Assembly (NCBI RefSeq): GCF_001659605.2
Contig: NC_035168.2
Location: 11,237,671 to 11,301,670 of the forward strand
Source of the DNA: Manihot esculenta
Taxonomy: Eukaryota > Streptophyta > Magnoliopsida > Malpighiales > Euphorbiaceae
Direction: 5' to 3'
Length of the DNA stretch: 64,000 nt
Part shown: piece after piece, positions 45,461 to 57,775 of the stretch
Layout: every line of letters starts with the position of its first letter
How positions within the stretch are numbered: position 1 is the stretch's first letter
Notes under the pieces: model-generated
Database searches by the model: none
What the model saw: the letters and a program-made list of their open reading frames with translations, nothing else
Told to the model about the DNA's origin: nothing
Translations under genes and position numbers: made by a program

Positions 45461-46340
45461 ATGAATAGGAATACTTCCTTTTCTTCTCTTACTCCCAATA
45501 GAGGTTACGCCTCAAGCACCTCGTCCAACTGTCCCATCTGTGCCCTAATCTCTATCGTTTCACTAAGAGCGACTCCAAAAAGCGAAGATAGCTTGATTAG
45601 TGATATCTCGTCCATCCTATCAGAGCAAGATGTAGATCGCTTTCATGATAAATATCAAATTTCTCGAGAGACTTTTAGAGTCTTTGCCCCCTCCTCAAGT
45701 GTACGTGTGAATGATCTGATTCCTATAAAGGACATTATTGTAGTCTTTGAGGAGCAGCTGAAGGCGAGTCTTCGATTCCCCATGAACTATTTTTTATTGA
45801 TTTCCTTCAATTCTATAAGCTTTTAGTTGCCCAATTGTATCCCAATAGTTGGAGAATCTTGGTGGCCTTCTGATTTGTTTGTCTTAATAAAATTATCGAA
45901 TCGAGTGTAGCCCTCTTCTCTCAACTGTACCAGCTAGGTACCCATAAAAATAAAGAGTTCTAGTTTTTTAGTAGGCGAAACGCCAAATGATATTCAACCG
46001 AATATCTTCTTCATTAAAGTAGTGAAAAAATAAGTTTTTATCCTTCGTCACTGTACGTCCAAGGGTTTTGGGGGCCTCTAAACGAGTTGGAGCCTCTTGG
46101 TAGAACTGAAGAAGGATGGGGTCCAACCAAGGAGGGATGAGGATGAGACTCTTGATGATGGCTAGGTTCCTTCAGAAAATAGACATTACCAAGGCAGTGA
46201 GGAATGTCGTTTTATCTTGGCAAAGTCGTTTTATCTTGGCAAACTCATTTTCAGGCGAGCCAGACTGAGGGTCCTCAATCGCCCAGCCTTCCCAGCCTTG
46301 GGGAGAGCACTTCCCTGACTAGAGATTAAGGTACTTTTCT
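45461..46340 (+). pseudogene. K2 antisense ORF, Transposase_28-like first exon
   Basis: ATG 45461 opens 121 codons with the domain pattern VRVNDLIPIKDIIVVFEEQ and LKASLRFPMNYF. A frame shift follows, and the protein-like match (LLVAQLYPNSWRILVAF-type sequence at about 45825-45880) continues in another frame with stops to about 46330. The donor after GAGATTAAG (46331) and acceptor TTTTACACAG (before 46401) form an intron found at the same place in K1. The role of this protein family is unknown. Confidence 0.6.
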
Positions 46341-46400
46341 TTTCTACTTTCTTTTAAATTTCAAACTGTCTTGCTTACTTATTTTTTATTTTACACAGAT

Positions 46401-47480
46401 ATGGTCGGGTCAAGAAGCACATTTGCTGAAGCGGCACATGCTGCCCGCAAAAGCAAATCTGTCACTAGGAAAATCGGTCCCTTACCCAAGCATGCTAGCC
46501 GGGTGGAAGAAATAATCATGTTGCCTCCTCGTCCTCCCGAACCTATAATAGAAGAGTCAGTCCACTCTCAGCCTGAGTCTTCTACAATGGGCACCTCTGC
46601 ATCTGTCCCAGTTTTCGAGCTTTTTACTGCCTTCCCCAGTCCTATTAAGCCCGTGCCTATGAATGTGGGGGTTGATTCCTCATGGCCTCCTAGCATCGAG
46701 TGCCTGGAATTGGTACTAATCTGGACGCCCTCTTTCCTTAATGATCCTAACTTGGTCGTCCTGTTAACCAAGAATGCCCTGAGGATCGGGGACCGTCTCC
46801 GCTTGAATGAGCTCGAGACAAATGAGCTCGAGATGGATGAGTTTTTTGACAATGTCATGCACTCTACTTTGAAGAGTGCCCTCTATGCCTATATGGCTAA
46901 AGAGCATAATAAGGTCTTGAGGTGAGAGTTTGGTGCTCAAGAAACAGATAACAGGCTCTTGGTAGAGGAATGCTCGAGGCTAAAGACTCAGGTTGATAAG
47001 GTGGAAGGCACTATGAAGGAGACTTTGGAGTCAGGAGATAAGCTACAGGCTGAGTTGTATGAGGCCAATGCTTTCAAACTGGCCCTGGAGAATTGGGCAA
47101 AGAGCATTGAGGATCAAGTGGCCCTGCTTCATCGCCAAGTGCAAGAACTACAGTCTTAGGCTAAGGAGGCCTGGGTTGCCTCTACTAGAATTTCTAAGCT
47201 TGAAGCACAACTTCGAGAGACGGTAGCCCAAGGTGGGGAGATGTTCATACAAGGCCAAGACTCCATCAAGCAGGCGCTTCTCAAGCATTTCCTTACAGAG
47301 GACTTCTTCTAGATTAGCGACATCCTCTCTAATGAGGACAATGAGCATAAGGATGAGAGGGATGAAGAAGGGCTAATTGAAGACAACCCTCTTGACCCGG
47401 CTTCTAGTGCAATAGTCAATGATGAACCTGTAACAGAAGTTCGGGAGGAGGCGACTGATGATGTCCCTCTTGCCCTTTAA
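46401..47480 (+). pseudogene. K2 antisense ORF, coiled-coil second exon
   Basis: MVGSRSTFAEAAHAARKSKS begins the exon at ATG 46401. A Pro-rich part follows, then heptad-like Leu/Glu/Lys stretches (SRLKTQVDKVEGTMKETLES at about 46976) that suggest a coiled coil. Stops at 46922-46924, 47157-47159 and about 47310 break it. The acidic tail ends at TAA about 47478. K1 has the same protein at 21270-22327. Confidence 0.6.
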
Positions 47481-48349
47481 TAAGTCTTTTATTTGAATGA
47501 AAAATATTTTATTTTGATAGTTTTGTATGATCAACATTCAGCCATAAATCTTGTCTACTCAAGACTTAAATGATTTCTTTTAAAAAACTGCTAAGGGATT
47601 AATGCCCGACCATCATAGTGATGATTAAATAAATAACTTAAACACTTTTGAAGTGCAAGGTTAACACTCAGACATATGGCCTGGCGAATGCCTACCTTGG
47701 GCCTGAGATACCTTATAGGATTTTTTATAATCTGGATGCTAGTAATAGTCTGCGAACACCCGTCTTGTGGCTTGAGCCTTAAATGCCTCAAAAATTTTAT
47801 ATGGGGCTAACATCGATAGTTGAGCCTGGTGAAACCTGCCTTGTGACTTGACATGAAAGCCTTGATCAGTGGGACCAATATCCGGTCTTTTGGCTTGGCT
47901 TATACTCGCCTTGTGGCCTGGCCTGGCAGATCCCGCCTTGTGGCCTGGCCTGGCAGATCCCGCCTTGTGGCCTTGGGCATCAAATGCCTTAGAAATTTTT
48001 CATGAATCGGGACTAACGCCTGGTCACGTGGCCTGGCTAACACCCGCCTTATGGTTTTGGCATAAAATGCCTTTTTTAATAGGACTAAAATCCTATCTTC
48101 TAGCCTGACGGAACCCGTCTTGTGGCATTGATTAATGGGATCGACGTCCGGATTGTGGTCTAACAGAACCCGCCTTGTGACCCGGCCTAATGGAATATGT
48201 CTTGTGGTCTTGATTAGTGGAACCAATGTCTAAATTGTGGTACAGCAGAATTCGCCTTGTGACCTAGCTTGACAGAACCCGCATTGTGTCTTTGATTAGT
48301 GGGAGCGACGCCCGGATTATGGTATGGCAGAACTCACCTTGTGATCTGG

Positions 48350-50115
48350 TGATAGAGCATATTTTAGTCCATATTTTCATGATCTTATTGATGTTTATTT
48401 GCACCTATTCTACCTAATTTTGTGGTTTTAATCATGTCTTGCAAATATTAGGTGTGAAGAAACAAATTGGAGAAAATGCTCTTAAAATGCCAAAGGAAGC
48501 CAAAATTCAGCAACCTTCGGAAGCACTTTCGGAAGCCAAAAATCAGTCACCTTCGGCGGCCGAAAGAGGACTCCAGAGACGAAACTCTACCACCTTCGGT
48601 GGCACCTTCGGCCGCCGAACCTTGCGTTCAGAGCCAAAAGTCCAGCCTCCGAAACTCATTTTAGGCAGCCGAAAATCCCTCTCAACACTCTCTTTTCTCA
48701 TTCAAGAAGCCATATCTCAAGTTGCCATATTTGAGGAGCCAAACAAGGGAAGTATTTTGAGATCCAAATCTTCAAGATTCACATTCAAATATTGGATTTC
48801 AAGATCAAGCTATTTAAGGAAGCCAAATCCAAAGATCACATGTTTTCCACTTAGTATCATGCACATTCAAAATTCAAAAGGAGGCTCCACCTTCCTTATT
48901 AGTGCATGGACAGCCTCTTAACTCTTTAGGCAACATCTTGAAGACCTTGGGCAGCAATTAAAAAGACCAAAGAGCCCCCACTTGCCTCCCATCACATGCA
49001 TCTCGTTTTTGTCTTCACCCATGCACAAAGAAGGCACATATGGGACCAAGGGCACTTTGGACAGCCTCTAAAAGACTCATGGACTGCCACCAAACCCTAA
49101 GGAGCCTCTCAAGATCTATTTAAAGGCTTCAAGAAGATAAGAAAGGCAGATTTCATCTACCTCTCCTTCAAGAATTCGGCAAGGCTCTCCAAGCCTCTCC
49201 ACATTTTAGTTCTTCCTCCATCTTCTTCTTTTCTTCTATTTTCTATTTTGGTTCAGCCATGAGTGGCTGAAACCCTTATTCTAGTTGAAGTTTGGTTGAA
49301 ACTAAGGTTGTTTAAAAAGTTGTGAGATCTGAACATAAAGTGTTTGATTTTGGTTTATTCAATATTCATGCAATTGTGCTTAATTCTAAGATTGCTTTAT
49401 TGTTTTGATCAAATTGGCCACTTGATTCTTGATTGCAAAGTTAATTGATTGTTGGTTAGGATATTTGTTAGTCCGTAATTGCTGAAAATATTCTGTCCAT
49501 AGAACACTTGGTGTAAAAAATAGGAAATTGCATGATCTAGCAACATCTCATGCTTTTGAGTAGTTAGGGTTAGGTCTCTCTCATTCTTTATGCAATTGAC
49601 AATTGTTTTGATGCCAAAGGCCCAAGGACATTCCTTGGCAATTTGTTAATTAGTAATTGATTAGAGGACGTTCCCTAATTAATTTAATCATAAGGAGAGA
49701 TATGGTGGTGAGAAGCGTTTTCCACCCCTATAACTAATCTATTGAATCAATCAAGATAACCTAAGTTTCAATGATCAACCCAAACAACCAAAGTGGATCC
49801 ATATCTTCAACTAGACTTTTCTCATATTGATTTCCTCTTTTATTTTGATTACTTGCTGTTTTAATTGCTTTCAATAGTTGTTAATCAAATCATCTCAAAA
49901 CCCCCCTTTTTACTTTTATTGCACTTTACTTTCATTCAGCTTTTGATTTACTTGCTTTCTCTTATGTTTTCAATTAGTTCTCTTGGTCTTGATTGAGAAA
50001 AAATAAATAGGTAATCAATTCTCTGTGGATTCGATCCTTCACCACTATCTGCAAGTTGTAAATTATTGATAACCAAGAAGGTTATTTTTGACCGGCTTTG
50101 ACAACCGCACTGTCA
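48350..50115 (+). mobile_element. Solo LTR M (Athila-like family)
   Basis: This 1766-bp LTR starts TGATAGAGCATATT and ends ACCGCACTGTCA, with TCTGG on both sides (48345-48349 and 50116-50120). The ends and the block TTCACCACTATCTGCA match LTRs L and E. No internal sequence remains, so the two LTRs recombined. Unlike L and E it contains a block of TTCGGC palindromes (48515-48680) that resembles the Del/Tekay LTR clusters. Confidence 0.95.
48515..48680. repeat. TTCGGC palindrome block inside LTR M
   Basis: TTCGGCGGCCGAA is at 48552-48564 and TTCGGCCGCCGAA at 48607-48619, with partial copies (TTCGGAAGC, GGCAGCCGAAA) around them. The spacer CCAGAGACGAAA is also found between palindromes in LTR G (about 59186-59198). 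That spacer match argues for a copied block and not chance. Confidence 0.75.
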
Positions 50116-50409
50116 TCTGGTCTGGTGGAACTTGCCTTATGGCCTTGATTAGTGGGAGCAATGCTCGAATTATGGTCTGGCGGAACCCACCTCGTGACCT
50201 GACCTGGTGGAACTCGCCTTGTGACCTGGATTAGTGGGACCAACATCCGGATTGTGTGCTGCCATGAATGCACCTTTTCTTTTTGAAGAAGGTAACTCCA
50301 TTGTTCCTAGTTACTAACGAACACAACATATGAAAAAAATACCTTGTTAACTGTTATTAATAAAATTTCCTCAAGTTACAAGTATTTTATGACTCAGCCA
50401 TCTAATTTG

Positions 50410-51871
50410 GTCAGCCTATAGGACCCTGGGCGAATATCTTTGGAGACCCTAAATAGCCTTTTCCAATTTTCATTGAGCTTACTAGGCCGGCTTTGCATCT
50501 CCTGTGGTTTGCTTATTTTTCCTGCTCATCACTAGGTCCTTCCGTAATTACATGAATAATCCCCACAGACTTCCTTGCCTTTTTTTAGCGAACTTTTAAA
50601 GAGTGCTATTCGTTATCAGCCTCTCGATCTCTTTTTTCAGTTGCCGACACTCCTCCGTTGTATGACCATAATCTTTGTGGAAGTGATAGTACTTGGTCTT
50701 GTCTCGTCTTTCCGTTTCCTCGAGATTGAGTTGGGGGGGCTATCTGACCTCCTTGTCTTTTTTCTTATCCACATTAAAATACATGTCTGTGAGTCATTAA
50801 TGGACTATCATCTTATACTTACTTTGGTCATCCTTCCTTCGGAAGACGGAGTAACTCCTGTAGTCTCCTTCATGTCCTTGCCTTTCTAGTTTTTTATTTT
50901 GCTTTTGGTTCGCCCATTTTTCCTCTCTCACTGCTTAGACTTTTTCATCCAACTTGATGTACTTCTGGGCCTTGTTTATTCGCTGTTGATACATTGCAGC
51001 TGGATTTTTTATTAAAGAATCCATGAACTTGATGTTGCGTGTTCCTTTTTTTAATGTTTCACACAGTATCTCGTGGTTTAACTCCTCCACCTATATTGCC
51101 TCGGCATTAAACCGTGAGATAAAGCTCCTTAGAGACTCATCCTCTCCCTAGCAGATGTTTCGCAAGTCAAAGGAGAGTTTTTTAAGAGGTATACAAGTAA
51201 TAAAACAAGATGTAAATAATATTGCAAACTGTGTAAAGTACTGAATCAAACCTAGGCTCATATTGGTACCATTTCTTAACTAAACCTATGAGTGTTGACG
51301 GAAACACTCGGCATAACATGAAGTTGTTGACATCCTAAAGTTACATGGTTGTCCTAAAGATCGCTAAGTGACTCTTAGGATATGCTGTTCCATCATATTT
51401 GTCCATACTAGGCAGCTTGAACATGGTTGGGAATGTTTCTACTAAGATTTATTCCGAAAGAGGCAAGGCACCATCCAAGTCAAAATCCTCCTCCTGCTCC
51501 TTCTAATACCTTTGAACAACCTGCATTAGCTTTCAGTCGACACCTTTCAAAGCATCGTCTGATTCATCTTCTTCAAACTCGGCCTTCCTTTTGGACCGCT
51601 TCTTGACTACCTCTGTTAGAGTCCTAGGAGTGTCAACGGAGGCTTCCTCCCTTTCCCTGGGAGCTATGACTAATGCCTCCCCTCAAGCCTTGTATTGCTC
51701 GAGAATAGCCTGCAACTTTTGGATGTATTGGATCATTTGCTTGTTATTTAGATTGTTGATATCTACTTTATTAACCATTGGGAGTGTGTTTGGTCCACTG
51801 CTAGAAGCAGAAGCAACGATAACGTCCTCATCGGTAGTAACCTGAGAAGCAGCTCGTGAACTATCGGCCAT
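50410..51871 (-). pseudogene. K2 Gag remnant (Tat-like)
   Basis: On the - strand, ATG 51871 (MADSSRAASQVTTDEDV) opens 62 codons, followed by a frame with many stops. Recognisable parts are LPSMDKYDGT near 51410, AIFRTTM near 51350, and [15 protein letters not shown] near 50665, the zinc-knuckle-like end of Tat-group Gag (usual pattern CxFHxDxGHxTxEC, here with the first Cys replaced). It lies next to the right LTR, as gag should. It is non-functional. Confidence 0.65.
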
Positions 51872-51980
51872 TTCTAGAGAAAGAAGAGAGAGGTTTCTTT
51901 CTAAGAGAAAAGGAGTAAGAGACCGGCTTTAATCCAAATGAACAAAAAGGATTCAATGGACTTCTCAACATAAAAATAAA

Positions 51981-52125
51981 TGATGCGGCCAGAATGAAAC
52001 TGTATTGTAATTGGTCAATCCTGCAAGAAAGAGAATATGAGGTGGTGGGTGCCCACAGCAGCCATTTCGACGCTCAAATCAGTAATTTGGAGAATTGGAT
52101 GAATGTAGAACTTGAAAGTAGTTGT
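51981..52125 (-). repeat. Right (5') LTR fragment of K2
   Basis: It repeats about 145 bp of the left end (TGATGC, then GGTCAATCCTGCAAGAAAGA and GAATGTAGAACTTGA). After 52125 the match stops in AT-rich sequence, so the outer part of the LTR was lost. Confidence 0.75.
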
Positions 52126-52914
52126 GTATAAAATAATTTATTTTTTGTTATTTAATTTTAATTTAAAAGTAAAATATATTAATAAATTTATGTATAAAAA
52201 TCTTAATAAAATATTTAAAATTTGAAAAATGATTTTTTTTTAAATGAAAGTTATTTTTTAAAAAAAATAGATTATATTTTTTAATTAGAAAAATATTTTT
52301 TATTAATTAAATTTTTTAAATATTTTAAATATTAGAAAAGATGAAAATTACGGAATCTTAATTTTAATTTAATTTAATGATTAACGTTTAATATATTAAT
52401 TATAACCATTCTTTTAAATAATTAATAAAAAAATTAAACAAAGTTACCTTCAGTTTAATTGATTTTAAAGAGAAACATACTTCAATATAATTTCATGGCA
52501 AAAAAAAAAATACTTCAATATAATTTAGAAAAAATATATATATTATTATCTGAAATTTATTTTCCCATAACAATATAGTTTCTTTAAAACTTTTCACTTT
52601 AAAAGGTTATGCTATATTTACATTGTAATACTTATTTATGAATTAAAATTTTTTAAATTAAAAAATAGTATTTTTTGTCTGACATAAAAAAAAAATACTA
52701 ACCATCCGTTTTTGTGGACCACACTGAGCTTCCTATCAGCTTTTGAATAGACCGCTCTAGCAATGATGTAATGGTGACCACATCCCAAAGCGTTTTTGAA
52801 TTATAAAACGCTCCTAATATTGTTGCTATTATCAAAAGCTACAAATCTTTTTTTTTTCTTACAACATATATATTGATTTAATTAAGATATGATATTACGT
52901 AATAATTGTCTAAA
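52126..52914. other. AT-rich region without a gene
   Basis: Mostly A/T with poly-A runs. It shares stretches such as TTTTAATTTAAAA and ATATTAATAAATTTAT with 31240-31285. No coding sequence is seen. Confidence 0.6.
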
Positions 52915-53045
52915 GAAAATGCTAGCATTCGAAGATATGGTCACATGATAAAAATCTGATAAGATAATACTCAAACTTATCGAAAAAAAAAGACTCGAAC
53001 ACTTCAGGTCTCGCCTGATCATCAAGACTCGTTCTATCAAATATG
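52915..53045 (+). repeat. Fragment of a third K-family LTR
   Basis: GGTCACATGATAAAAATCTGATAAG and GGTCTCGCCTGA...ATCAAGACTCG (each broken here for brevity) follow the order seen in K1 at 30145-30245. Only a small part remains beside element N. Confidence 0.5.
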
Positions 53046-53053
53046 ATTATTAA

Positions 53054-56000
53054 CTCATTTTATTTTGTAAATGACCATGTCTGATCAAACAGAAGAGCTT
53101 CTTTTCGATCTTGAAATCGAGAGAACTGCATGAACCTTGAGGAAAGAAGCGAAGATGAAACAGGTCGTTGGTAGCACTTCTGGAATAGCGACAGAGATAG
53201 TGCCAATCATTGAAGAAGAAACATTAGCTGAAGACTCTATCATCGCTGAAGAAGAAGCACCATTAGTAGTTGCACCACCACTAAGGAACCAACCCGCCAT
53301 GGCTGAAGAAAGAACCCTTCGAAAATTAGCAATAGTCCTTGTTAACGAAGCTCCCCTTTGCATAAATTATCCACCACTCCGAAGAGACTTTGAACTGAAA
53401 TAAGGACAGATTCATCTTCTACCCAAATTCTATAGGAAGGAGAATGAGGATCCCTATAAACATCTCAAGGCATTTCATATTGTATGCCTAAGCATGAAAC
53501 TACAGGGAGTGACTACGGAGCAAATTAAATTACTTGCTTTTCTCTTTTTTTTAGAAGATACAGCTAAAGATTGGTTATTTTACTTGCTCTCAGGAAGCAT
53601 TGACTCATGGATAGAGATGACGATTGTATTTCTAGAAAGATTCTTTCTGACCTCCCAAGCTATTGCCATAAGGAGAGAGATCACTGGGATCCGATAAAAA
53701 GACACTGAGAAATTGCATGATTATTGGAAACGATTTAAGAAACTGTGTGCTAGCTGTCCTAGGCATGACATATTCGACCAATCTTTGATCCATTACTTCT
53801 ACTAAGGATTGCTGCCTATGGAGAGAAAGATGTTGGATGTAGCAAGTGGTGGGCCATAGGAGAAAAGATTGCATGAGTCGTGCGTTGATTTCCATTATAG
53901 CATCCGCATCTCAATAGTTTGGAGATACACCTGAGCCTAGGAGACAGGTCAGTGAGGTGAACACGTCAGGGGTAGCATCCCAAATATGAGAGTTGACCAC
54001 CTGGATTAAAGGTCTGGTCATAGTGAACAAACAACCAGCTTATATTTGTGGAATATGTGCTCATCCAAATCACCCTACTGACATGTGTCCGACTTTGCAA
54101 GAAGATGACCAACAATAGGTGAATGCGGTTGGAGGGTATTAGGGCTCACAGCAACAGAAATATGACCCATATTTGAACATGTACAATCTAAGTTAGAGGA
54201 ACCATCCTAATTTTCGCTATGGCATAGCTCCACAGTAATCCCAACCTCGAGAATCTTAAACATAGCCAGCACCCCTTTCAAAACCAGGTATGACCCTTGA
54301 AGACATAACTATATCTCTTACCACTAACACTCATCAATTTCAACAAGAAGCAAATGCAAGTATTCAAAATCTGAAAACTCAAATGAGTCAACTTGCGACT
54401 TCTTTAAGTAAGATAGAGTCTCAATGAAAGCTACCATCTCAAACGATAGTGAATCCCAAGCAAAATGCAATACAGGACACACCTAGTCCGACTAGGCAAG
54501 GTCACAACAAAGAGACAGAACTAGAGTTAGAAATTTCTGAAGTCTAACCTAAGACAAAGCTAGTACAAGAGGACGACAAAGGTTGGAGGAACAAGTGATC
54601 ATACAACCCCCATTCCCTAAGAGGTTCGCCAAGTCTAAAAAGGATAAAGATGAAAAAGAACTCCTTGAGATATTTCACAAAGTTGAGGTAAATATTTCAC
54701 TACTTGATGCAATCAAACAAGTGTCCCGCTATGCTAAATTTTTAAAGAATTTGTGTACCAACAAGAGAAAATTGGCTGAGTATGAAAAGATAAGTGTGGG
54801 AAAAAATATCTCGGCTGTGTTGCAAAAAAAGTTGCCATCCAAGTGTAAAGATCAAGGTATGTTTTCCATTTCATGTAAAATTGGCAATGTGAGGATCCAT
54901 AGAGCTACGTGCGACCTAGGAGCTTTCATTAATGTCATGCCCTTGTCAATTTACAATTCCTTGAATACTGGTCCATTAAAAAAAACAGGGTGATCATCCA
55001 ACTCGTTGATCGGTATATGGTACATCTGAAAAGGATTTTTTAGGATATTTTGGTCCAAGTAGGTGAATTAGTCTTCTAGCTGATTTCTATGTCTTAGACA
55101 TGAAAGAAGACAAACCTAACAACTCCTTCAACATATTGCTTGGTCGTCCCTTCCTTAGCATAGCCATAGCAAAGATTAACATGCATAATGGCACACTTTC
55201 CATGGAGTTTATAGAGAGGTTGTAAAATTTAATATTTAAGAAGCCCTGAAATATCCCTATGATGTGTTCTCTATCTGCAGGATAAATATTATTGAACCAT
55301 TAGTTGAGAAAATGTTTAATTTAACTTGTGATGGACTAACAGATTTTGCAAGTATCACACTCAAAGAGTGTGCAGCACTCGATGCTCTGATCGATTCCAT
55401 GTCCCACAGTTATCGACCATCTCCAATTGCCCTACCCGTCTCTAATACCAAACTTCTTCCTTCTGTTGTGCAAGCACTCAAGCTGGAACTCAAAGAATTG
55501 CCTAGCCTCCTTAAATATATTTATTTAGGCAACAATCGGTTGAAAGAGTACAAGGCAGAAGAAAAATTGATCGAGATGTTGAAAGAGTACAAGGCAGCAA
55601 TCGGTTGGACCATCACTGATATCAAAGGGTTGAACCCCTCAACATACATACACTGCATTCTACTGGAAGGAGATAGCAAGCCAACTCGGGAACCACAATG
55701 AAGACTGAACCCACCAATAATGGAAATGGTGAAGAAAGAGTAAAACTCTTGAATGCGGGTATGATTTACCCAATATCTGATAATCGATGGGTTAGCCTGA
55801 TACATGTAGTGCCTAAAAAGACCAGCATTACGATTGTGAAGAATGCTGATGGTGAGATGGTGCCCACTCGTGTTCAGAATAGGTGGCGATTCTGTATCGA
55901 TTACAGAAAGTTGAATGCCTCCATAAGAAAAGACCATTTTTCCCTTCTCTCATGAGGACCAAGAAAAAATGACTTTTACTTGCCCATTTGGAACATTTGC

Positions 56001-57145
56001 TTATAGGAAGATGCCTTTCGGTCTTTGTAATGCTCAAAGGACATTCCAACGATGTATGATCAGTATTTTCTCCTATTATGTTGAAAACATCATTAAGGTG
56101 TTTATGGATGACTTTACAGTGTATGGTGCATCCTTTAATGAATGCTTGAATAACCTTGCTAAGGTTCTTAAGAGGTGCTTAGAGTCTAATCTTGTGTTGT
56201 ATGAAAAGTGCCACTTCATGGTGGATTAGGATCTGATTCTGAGACATATTGTTTCTTCCAAGGGGATTGAGGTAGATAAAGCAAAGATTGAAATTGTCCA
56301 ATCTTTACATTACCCGACGATTTTGCGGGAAGTGCGGGCCTTTCTTGGATATACAGGTTTCTACAGAAGGTTCATAAAAAACTTCTCAAAGATCACTCAC
56401 CCCCCTCTGCAAGTTGTTACAAAAAGATGTGGAATTTAGCTTCAACAACTCTTGCAAGGAAGCTTTTGACAGGCTAAAAGAGATGTTGGTCTATGCACCA
56501 ATCATGTGACCCCTTGATTAGGACATCCCTTCTGAGATTATGTGCGATGCCATAAATGTTACGGTTGGGGCGGTCCTTGTACAGTAAGTCGAGAAGGAAC
56601 CACATGTGATCTATCATGCCTCCTGCATGTTGCATAATGCTCAAAGCAATTATTCGACCACCGAAAAGGAGCTGTTAGCCATTGTTTTTGCTTTGAAAAA
56701 AATTTAGATCTTATCTACTTGCACTAAAGTTGTTATGTATTCTGACCATGCAGCTCTGAAATATCTTCTCAAGAAGAAGGAAGTTAAGCCGAGATTGATC
56801 TATCGGATTCTACTTTTGCAGGAGTTTGATTTGGAGATACGAGACAAAAAGGGATCGGAGAATCTGTTGCCGACCACCTTAGCCGACTACCACTCAGTGA
56901 GGAACCCTCTCCTTTACGTGATGAATTTCCAGATAAGCATTTCTTTTATGTCCAAAAGGTAACCCCATGGTATGCTGATATTGTTAATTTCTTAGCCACG
57001 GATAACCTACTTGCTGACTTGTCGAGGTCGGTGAAAGAAAAAATAAAAAGAGATGCCACATATTATGTATGTGACGACCTTTATTTGTGTAAACACTGCT
57101 CTGACCAAGTTGTAAGATGATGTGTCTCAGATGAAGAACATACAC
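53054..57145 (+). pseudogene. Element N: decayed Athila-like gag-pol
   Basis: Gag parts are PPLRRDFELK (53381), ITTEQIKLLAF-type sequence (53510), FKKLCASCPRHDIFDQSLIHYFY (about 53730, in parts) and HPTDMCPTL (54080). The protease has CDLGAFINVMP (54907). Reverse transcriptase has RWRFCIDYRKLNAS (about 55885), then a gap, then FTCPFGTFAYRKMPFGL (55973) and FMDDF (56101). RNase H has [11 protein letters not shown] (56738). The start of the integrase zinc domain (YYVCDDLYLCKHC, 57060) is the last match. Numerous stops and frameshifts show an old copy. No LTR of its own is visible. Confidence 0.85.
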
Positions 57146-57775
57146 AAAGTAAATCAAATCCAAGCTAGACCACCTAACCCAGAATGACTGTTAAAAGCAT
57201 ATTTGCACCGATTCTAGAGCATCATCGATGAAGAACCATCGGTACATCATCACAGTTACCGATCGCCAAATCTGGGCACAAAGCAAGCAAACAACACCAA
57301 AAAAGTAACAAAGCAACACCAAAGAATCCAAAGAAGAAACTAGAAGCAACCAATATCAACATGAAAATACATGACAGAAGGCCATTAAACAACCGCACAG
57401 TGCCGAAAAATAACCGTAGAGGGGACACAATAGAGCTCAGCCTATCAATGACTTACGGGAGAGTTAGTTGTTGGACGTAGCAAGGCGATCCCCAGATGCT
57501 AACATCACCGGAAAGAGAACCTTCCTCAGATACTGCCAGATACCTCCAAATGCATATTCATATAAGTATATCTCTCATCACGCAAGTACCAGAACCTGCA
57601 TCAAAGAAAACAAAGATACCAACAAATAAAACAACAAAACTAAAACCAACCCAGATCCAGTGAGGGACAAACGGAAGAGGGAGGCTCAAACAAAATCAAA
57701 GAAAAATCATCTCTCCCCTGCTCGAAGACAGAGGAGAGGACAGGGCAGACCCATAAGAAACACTAATAAAAAGAA
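57146..57775. other. Unassigned region, not AT-rich
   Basis: No long frame and no LTR signature. The composition differs from the AT-rich flanks. It may be the leader of a lost host gene or part of a non-LTR element; the sequence alone does not decide. Confidence 0.4.

Larger units (their letters stand above)
47600..50280 (+). repeat. Degenerate tandem array, about 82-bp unit, in K2
   Basis: The phrase TTGATTAGTGGGACCGACGT and its variants recur at about 48127, 48210, 48292, 50144 and 50229. Once the solo LTR M (48350-50115) is removed, the spacing is about 82 bp throughout. Shorter 27-bp duplications (CTTGTGGCCTGGCCTGGCAG) lie at about 47909-47965. Tat elements are known to generate satellite-like arrays in this place. 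Confidence 0.8.
44606..52125 (-). mobile_element. Element K2: decayed Tat-like Ty3/gypsy element
   Basis: Both ends carry the same terminal repeat, starting TGATGC on the + strand (44606 and 51981), so on the - strand the LTR ends in GCATCA. A Tat-type Gag remnant lies on the - strand next to the right LTR. At the other end an extra ORF stands on the + strand, opposite to gag, and between them is a tandem array. Extra antisense ORFs and tandem-repeat-rich 3' regions are known features of the Tat lineage. No protease, reverse transcriptase or integrase is visible, so pol was lost. The right LTR is cut after about 145 bp. TTTAC precedes the left end; no partner is visible. Confidence 0.65.

Noticed and set aside
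57146..57775. Possible LINE fragment on the - strand
   Set aside because: No reverse transcriptase motif, poly-A tail or target duplication was visible; left as unassigned.
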